A stretch of DNA of 64,000 nucleotides, taken from contig BLAL01000228.1 of NCBI GenBank assembly GCA_015698045.1, positions 361,001 through 425,000 on the forward strand. Direction: 5' to 3'. This DNA comes from Rhizophagus clarus. Lineage: Eukaryota; Glomeromycota; Glomeromycetes; Glomerales; Glomeraceae. Of this stretch, positions 60,501 to 64,000 are shown piece by piece (within the stretch, counting starts at the first letter, position 1; every line of letters starts with the position of its first letter). A program made the position numbers and the translations under genes. The notes under the pieces were generated by a model. That model did no database searches and had not been told where the DNA came from. It saw only the letters and a program-made list of their open reading frames with translations.

Positions 60501-60943
60501 ATCCAATAGGCGAATCAGTATGCTTAAAGCCAAAAATGTATTCAGTTCTTCCAGCAGGTCATGATCCAAAAACTCCCGATGATCCTGATTCAGAAGAACC
60601 TAAGAAGAAACATGGCATCCAGAAGGCAAAGGGTGTTAAGAAATGCGTGGTCAAAAGGGAGCTTCGACATGATAAATTTCTAGAATGTCTTAGGAATAAG
60701 AAACTAACTCGGCATGATATGTATGGCCTCCGAAGTTATGATCATCAAATATATCTGGAGAGGGTAAATAAGATAGGGCTGAATCCATATGATAACAAGC
60801 GCTGGATCTTACTTGATGGAATTCGAACCCTCCCATATGGACATTGGCGAATTGGACTATATAATCGCCTGATAGCATCTGGAATATCTCCTGAAGAAGC
60901 AGAAGAAAGAGCTATGAAAGTTAGACTTCGTGTCAAGGAATAG
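57545..60943 (+). CDS. Family B DNA polymerase, protein-primed type, with endonuclease-VII-like insertion
   Basis: 1132 aa, no introns. The N-terminal 200 residues match the leader seen in Polinton/adintovirus-like polymerases: DDWCFGWSVLGAMHP, a KFEENNPEISLCVYEW region, then a zinc-finger-like CRYCLHVYS ... HLPKC. Exonuclease motifs are FWDLES (D232/E234), HNFRGYD (H425-D431) and LETDVLLLADVF (D580). Between ExoI and ExoII sits a zinc/HNH module: CWIC (C329, C332), DHDHINGKYRG (391-) and HDSCNKKLR. Polymerase motifs are A, YEDKNALYSGAM (D676); B, KLKNNAVFGK (from 842); and C, YTDTDS (D944, D946). All expected acidic residues are present and no stop occurs, so the enzyme may be functional. 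It would replicate the element's linear DNA, possibly from a terminal protein. The start at 57545 is the first Met after the upstream A/T-rich region. Confidence 0.95.
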   Translation: MSDAYPEYIEEFSIEISDFNPIGPTAYIPLPETLPKRNNGIINIQNNDDWCFGWSVLGAMHPVKEHPERNPHRLYGGFVEELNMEGIPVPVPISTPVYKKFEENNPEISLCVYEWHNQNKCLDFRYISERRGDEYKQVNLLVITEEDRSHYCIIKDLHKLVYNHSKHKGRKYLCRYCLHVYSAEKGYKEHLPKCKGLNNAPQRPQMPIKNKSIKAFYNHKCMQPNPYRIFWDLESLTENLTPEEKTKLTHTERIQRHKPSGYCYIVVRMDSSLNYEIVSHDLYRGPDALKRFVTKIEEELLAIQEDLSAPAEMIMAPGDLKAYNEATKCWICKGPFLKPAPEVIKKLEEAKHRLLEVKEWETCIEKEHPEKKEVQKRYREALSALNRKVKDHDHINGKYRGPAHDSCNKKLRIGSFETKVPLICHNFRGYDSHPLMKVVSKFTADKLNCIPENIGKYKAMDVGQLRFLDSFQHMGMGLDKLVECLGGKLEKFPLTVRYFTEKGYSIDKIKLLLRKGVFPYDWSNSWDKFDKTSLPPRKGFYSLLSQQNISKEDYEHAQKVWQEFEMKNFGEYHDLYLETDVLLLADVFMNYTIMCLNDDGLDPSHYVSAPGMFNDSLYKSSGAELKLMTDMDEYLMVEKGIRGGMTMASHRYAKANNPKCPDYNPGKPTSWIMYEDKNALYSGAMTQYMPTEILGKVSPEEVPDIQSIAPDAEIGYMLELDLEAPVHLHDYFADYPLAPEKQIIPEDWLSLYNERLVQDKEVGGGKYTTGEKLVQTLYPKKNYVIHYRALQLYMKFGVKVTKIHGGLKFRQSPWMKDYIEENIHKRKIAKATGDEFGVMYYKLKNNAVFGKQMENVRKHMRVELLRTEEDKKIRRLASSPLYVGFKAFEGGITAVHMLKGTVTLNKPIYVGQAILDISKAMMFNFWYGYIKPRYGDKARLLYTDTDSLIMWIETEDIYKDRAERPDIFDLNYSGDLFLMKDESKGDPIGESVCLKPKMYSVLPAGHDPKTPDDPDSEEPKKKHGIQKAKGVKKCVVKRELRHDKFLECLRNKKLTRHDMYGLRSYDHQIYLERVNKIGLNPYDNKRWILLDGIRTLPYGHWRIGLYNRLIASGISPEEAEERAMKVRLRVKE

Positions 60944-61040
60944 ATACTTTATAACAAATATTTTTTCCGGATAAAAATTATCAAAGAATATAATTTATTA
61001 ATTAAAGTTTTTCTATCGTTATAGTAGAAACAATACAAAA

Positions 61041-61388
61041 ATGGTTGATCATAAGGATATAGAACTTGCGCAAATAAAAGTCATAAAAACTGCATTGCGA
61101 AAAGGCAGAAAATATGATAATCTTGCAAAAAATTATGGAGACTATCTAAAGAAACTGCGAGCTGAAAAGGATCCGAATAACTATATTAAAACACTTGCAG
61201 TAAAGATGTTCCCTAAGGAAGAAGCATATACTGAAAGGCTAGAAAATTATCGCAAAAGGTATGAAGATAATGATCTATTTACCAGCCTAGAGGAATTATA
61301 TGAGCTTTATTATCAAATAGCTAAGGAGGAGAATCGTGAAAGGTCAGAAGATGAAATAGAGCAGATGCTCAAAGCAATGGCAATCTAG
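61041..61388 (+). CDS. Small charged helical protein of the element
   Basis: 115 aa, intronless, 97 bp after the polymerase stop. Rich in Lys/Glu, predicted mostly helical (YDNLAKNYGDYLKKLRAEKD; EELYELYYQIAKEENRERSE). Upstream lies the TTAATTAAAG word shared with the polymerase gene. I do not recognise the family. Small charged proteins next to protein-primed polymerases can be replication accessory or DNA-binding proteins, but nothing specific supports that here. Confidence 0.65.
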   Translation: MVDHKDIELAQIKVIKTALRKGRKYDNLAKNYGDYLKKLRAEKDPNNYIKTLAVKMFPKEEAYTERLENYRKRYEDNDLFTSLEELYELYYQIAKEENRERSEDEIEQMLKAMAI

Positions 61389-61464
61389 TCATCTTTGGCA
61401 AAGCTTTTTACAAAGATATTTTTTCTGGCATGTTAAATATTTGATTATAGAATAAATCACTAAA

Positions 61465-61659
61465 ATGACAACCAGCATAGTCGGATTAGAGGATATTATA
61501 GATGAAGTAAAAAAGAATATCAAAATGGTATTCCAAAATGAGGTTAGAGCAGAAGATCGTCAAAAAGTTTATATAATTGGACTACAATTAACATTAGATA
61601 GATTAGCACGAGAGTTAGATTTTGTGCAAAATAATTATCAAGGAAATCTAATAGACTGA
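61465..61659 (+). CDS. Small helical protein of the element
   Basis: 64 aa, intronless. Starts MTTSIVGLEDIIDEVKKNIK and continues as amphipathic helix (LQLTLDRLARELDFVQNN). Its 3' end overlaps the end of the minus-strand F-box gene by 22 bp (tail-to-tail), a compaction typical of viral genomes. Family unknown. Confidence 0.5.
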   Translation: MTTSIVGLEDIIDEVKKNIKMVFQNEVRAEDRQKVYIIGLQLTLDRLARELDFVQNNYQGNLID

Positions 61660-62222
61660 AAAGACTTGACTAGCCTATGAAATTCATCATCAACAGTATA
61701 GTCATAGTCATAGGATTGGAAAACTCTGGCCAGTCTAAGAAATTCATTCCTTAGTTCGTAAAGCGAACAGACATCCTGATAGTACCTGTTTAGTTCATAG
61801 TCCTGTTTTAAATAATATTGCATTTTACGACGTGTAAAATAGACTAAAAATTGTTTTTTATTATGAAGTAGTTGACTTCTACTATAGCGAGAAGAATTTA
61901 AGAAATCTTTATGATCATATAATATAGAAAGCGAAATAGTCCTTGTACTTAATCGATTAAAAATATCACTCCATGTATCACTTACTTTGCAATAGTTAAC
62001 AATTTCAGTAAGACTGAGATCATCATCATAAAGGTAAGAAATAATATTATCACGAATACTGGGAATACTAATAAATTCAGCTTTCCTTTTTTTCTGAATA
62101 ATAAGCTTAGATACAGCATTCCATTGGTGGTTTACTCTAGCACAACTCCTATAGAGATCTTTCCTACTAAGAAAGGCAAAGATAGCTTCTAGTAATTCGG
62201 GTAAAGCTAGGGTGTTATGCAT
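61638..62222 (-). CDS. F-box protein carried by the element
   Basis: 194 aa, intronless. The N-terminal F-box is ALPELLEAIFAFLSRKDLYR followed by CARVNHQWNAVSKLI. The rest is Tyr/Arg-rich and helical (RRKMQYYLKQDYELNRYYQD), without leucine-rich repeats. It should dock on Skp1 and could direct an SCF ubiquitin ligase to an unknown host or element protein. It is divergent to the second F-box gene with only 22 bp between their start codons, so both are probably driven by one bidirectional promoter (AAATTAGCATATAATATT). Confidence 0.8.
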   Translation of the reverse strand: MHNTLALPELLEAIFAFLSRKDLYRSCARVNHQWNAVSKLIIQKKRKAEFISIPSIRDNIISYLYDDDLSLTEIVNYCKVSDTWSDIFNRLSTRTISLSILYDHKDFLNSSRYSRSQLLHNKKQFLVYFTRRKMQYYLKQDYELNRYYQDVCSLYELRNEFLRLARVFQSYDYDYTVDDEFHRLVKSFQSIRFP

Positions 62223-62244
62223 ATTTTAAATTAGCATATAATAT

Positions 62245-62949
62245 TTGTTAATTATGACACATTTAAGAGTTATATATTTACCAGAACTATTAAATCATAT
62301 TTTATATTTCCTAGCAATAGATAAATCCCTCTATCCCATTCTATTTGTCTGCCGATTATGGTACAGATGCGGTGTTTCTGTTCTATGGAAACGAGTTGAG
62401 CTAAAGAATAGTAACATACAAAAAATTTTTATGAAAATAATATGTGAGAAGCAGAAGAGTCTCTTTGGGACCAAACCATTTTATTATTTGAATGTAACTC
62501 ATTTAGAAATTCCAAGATACTGGCAACTTTCAGATAAAAAAATCAAACATATTACACATCTATTCCCAAATATAATTCATTTAAATTTGAATGATAGTAT
62601 GGGATTCAGTGATAAAACATTAAATCGAATAGCAGAATCATATCCCAATCTGAAGTATCTCAACTTGGGATTTAATTATCGTAGAGTAGATGATACTGGA
62701 TTAATAACTGATAAAGGTCTATATGCAATCGCAAATTCATGCTATAAATTAGAATATCTAGATATTTCTTTCCGTATAGAGTTTTCTGAAGAATCAATTT
62801 GTAATATTATTCATTCCTGCCTAAAACTCCAAGCACTTCATATTCAAGGTTGTAGAATTACTTATAAAACTATCAGAGAAACTAGATTGTATCTTAAATT
62901 AAAATATTTTGGTATAACTAGAGGTTGGGACCGATCTAATTATTCTTAG
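62245..62949 (+). CDS. F-box/leucine-rich-repeat protein carried by the element
   Basis: 234 aa, intronless. F-box at residues about 8-50 (YLPELLNHILYFLAIDKSLY, then VCRLWYRCGVSVLWKRVELK). AMN1/FBXL-type LRRs follow: VTHLEIPRYW, LFPNIIHLNLND, SYPNLKYLNLGFN, CYKLEYLDISF and CLKLQALHIQGC. Probable SCF substrate adaptor. A possible alternative start is the next Met, two codons in (MTHLRVIYLPE). The relationship to the host's many F-box/LRR proteins suggests capture by the element. Confidence 0.85.
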   Translation: MLIMTHLRVIYLPELLNHILYFLAIDKSLYPILFVCRLWYRCGVSVLWKRVELKNSNIQKIFMKIICEKQKSLFGTKPFYYLNVTHLEIPRYWQLSDKKIKHITHLFPNIIHLNLNDSMGFSDKTLNRIAESYPNLKYLNLGFNYRRVDDTGLITDKGLYAIANSCYKLEYLDISFRIEFSEESICNIIHSCLKLQALHIQGCRITYKTIRETRLYLKLKYFGITRGWDRSNYS

Positions 62950-62983
62950 TCAAATTATTTAGACTATTTTCCACAGATAAGAA

Positions 62984-63199
62984 ATGGAAAGCAATAAAAA
63001 AGAGAATCCAGAGACGAGCCAGCTTGACTATGATTCCTCATCCCTTATATTCCCTGATCTGACAAAATCAGCACAAGCTCTAATGGATAGCCTGGATAAA
63101 TTGGAAGACATGATAAATTTGATAAAATCTGATTTGAAAAAACCGTTGCCATTAGATGTTTCTGACCTTTTGCAGAGCTTAGACAAGAAAGGGAAATAG
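62984..63199 (+). CDS. Small acidic coiled-coil-like protein
   Basis: 71 aa, intronless, 34 bp after the F-box/LRR gene. Ser/Asp-rich N-terminus, then a heptad-like helix (LMDSLDKLEDMINLIKSDLK). Ends convergently with a minus-strand frame 6 bp away. Family unknown. Confidence 0.5.
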   Translation: MESNKKENPETSQLDYDSSSLIFPDLTKSAQALMDSLDKLEDMINLIKSDLKKPLPLDVSDLLQSLDKKGK

Positions 63200-63205
63200 G
63201 TTAAA

Positions 63206-63409
63206 TTACTGCGCCATACACGTGACATTGTGAACTCGGTTCACATTCTCCTCCTTATAAATTTCAGGATAATCTTCCGCAATTCTTGGACAAGGAAAGG
63301 CATTTTCTCTGGCATTTTCTTGGTATTTTTTTCCCAGAATATAGGCTTCAGCAATTTTTTTGGCTAATTCTAGACGGAAACTTTTACTAAAAATATATGG
63401 AATACCCAA
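63206..63409 (-). CDS. Small unknown protein of the element
   Basis: 67 aa, intronless, tail-to-tail with the preceding gene. Begins MGIPYIFSKSFRLELAKKIA and has a helical N-terminal half. Its upstream side contains a short repeated word (AAACTTCTGGGAA / AAACTTCCAGGAA). Support is mainly from compact packing, so moderate to low. Confidence 0.4.
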   Translation of the reverse strand: MGIPYIFSKSFRLELAKKIAEAYILGKKYQENARENAFPCPRIAEDYPEIYKEENVNRVHNVTCMAQ

Positions 63410-63500
63410 ACTTCTGGGAAAATATGGAATTTCTAAACTTCCAGGAATAATTTTCTTCCAGGAATTTTCTAAAACTACATATTACTTACCCTATTCGAAC

Positions 63501-64000
63501 ATGGCAAGCCAACCACATTTTAATGAACACTATAAGAATTTGCTTGACCAATTACCTCAATCCATAAAAAAGGATGCATGGTTACGACTAACAACTCGCA
63601 AAAGTAATCCACTATCGGAGGAACAGGCTAAAGGTATTCGTTTAGATATTGAGGAATTACTTACTAAAGAAGTTGGAAGATACTTTAATAAAAAAAATCG
63701 TCAAAAGCTAAAGATTGAAGCAAATACCACTTCTGATGGTTCTAGTACATTATCAAGGCTAGATGGATTTGAGAAACAGTTAGAAGAGCGTGAACTTCGT
63801 GTACAACAACAGGAAAATAGTATTAAGAAAACTATTGAGACACAAGTTTCTGAGGAACGCAAACGTCTAAAAGATGAATATGATACTCTTTTAGCTCGAA
63901 AAGTGAGAGAATATAATAACTGTATGGTAGATATGAAGCAGAAATTATATTCATTTAGGTATCAGCTAGAAGAGCAATATAAATCCAGTAAGGCTGACTT
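63501..64000 (+). CDS. Coiled-coil protein, continues beyond the window
   Basis: Starts at the ATG at 63501 (MASQPHFNEHYKNLLDQLPQ) and stays open for 166 codons to the last base. The N-terminal part (about 1-75) is helical with KKDAWLRLTTRKSNPLSEEQ. From about residue 85 a long coiled coil begins (GFEKQLEERELRVQQQEN; RKRLKDEYDTLLARKVREYN). It is probably a structural or scaffolding protein of the element; no family is recognised. Truncated by the window end. Confidence 0.75.
   Translation, partial: MASQPHFNEHYKNLLDQLPQSIKKDAWLRLTTRKSNPLSEEQAKGIRLDIEELLTKEVGRYFNKKNRQKLKIEANTTSDGSSTLSRLDGFEKQLEERELRVQQQENSIKKTIETQVSEERKRLKDEYDTLLARKVREYNNCMVDMKQKLYSFRYQLEEQYKSSKAD

Larger units (their letters stand above)
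56040..64000. mobile_element. Integrated virus-like/Polinton-like element (partial)
   Basis: A block of compact, intronless genes on both strands with spacings from -22 to about 200 bp. It is led by repeats and dominated by a protein-primed-type family B DNA polymerase. Host genes elsewhere in the window are intron-rich and kilobases apart, and codon third positions here are less A/T-biased. No capsid, packaging ATPase or integrase gene is visible before the window ends, so Polinton, adintovirus-like virus and linear plasmid remain possible. The right end is outside the window. Confidence 0.7.

Overview
The window looks like nuclear DNA of an arbuscular-mycorrhizal fungus of the Rhizophagus type. 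The base composition is extremely A+T-rich. Genes have short introns (about 55-135 bp) with GTAAG/GTATG-like donors. The gene families are those expanded in these fungi: a protein kinase fused to Sel1 repeats, a divergent HSP70, F-box proteins and Tnp2/Plavaka-like transposases. The assignment comes from family recognition, not from a marker gene. I saw no rRNA, tRNA or CRISPR.

Layout. 1-8.7 kb: a Plavaka/Tnp2-like transposon with a six-exon transposase broken by a frameshift and a stop, plus a divergent companion gene; a small TIR element (1221-1447) lies upstream. 8.7-10 kb: a kinase pseudogene with two in-frame stops. 10-19 kb: no intact gene, but palindromes, tandem repeats and a 1.5-kb TIR element with a purine-rich core. 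19-25.4 kb: an A/T satellite with a 104-bp unit that changes orientation twice and carries a TA-flanked MITE. 25.7-26.8 kb: an HSP70 pseudogene. 28.6-30.1 kb: an F-box gene. 31.4-34.1 kb: a second MITE of the same family and a second purine-core TIR element. 34.5-37.2 kb: an intact kinase-Sel1 gene. 39.6-41.9 kb: an intact six-exon HSP70-like gene. 46.9-48.7 kb: a TAA-flanked TIR element carrying a broken zinc-ribbon gene. 49.9-52.7 kb: about 25 tandem units, each shaped like a mini exon plus mini intron, with covarying hairpins. 54.1-56 kb: a retroelement fragment, a 41-bp satellite, an intact three-exon gene and a long hairpin.

56-64 kb is different in kind. Iteron-like repeats lead into a compact, intronless cluster: a Cys-rich protein, a 1132-aa family B DNA polymerase of the Polinton/adintovirus-like protein-primed type with an embedded endonuclease-VII-like zinc/HNH module, small helical proteins, two divergent F-box proteins 22 bp apart and a coiled-coil protein running off the window. 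Gene spacing, lack of introns and the polymerase indicate an integrated virus-like or plasmid-like element that also carries F-box (ubiquitin-ligase adaptor) genes.

The strongest candidates for something undescribed are the structured mini-intron array (49.9-52.7 kb), the F-box-bearing PolB element (56-64 kb) and the TAA-flanked element with a non-transposase cargo gene (46.9-48.7 kb).
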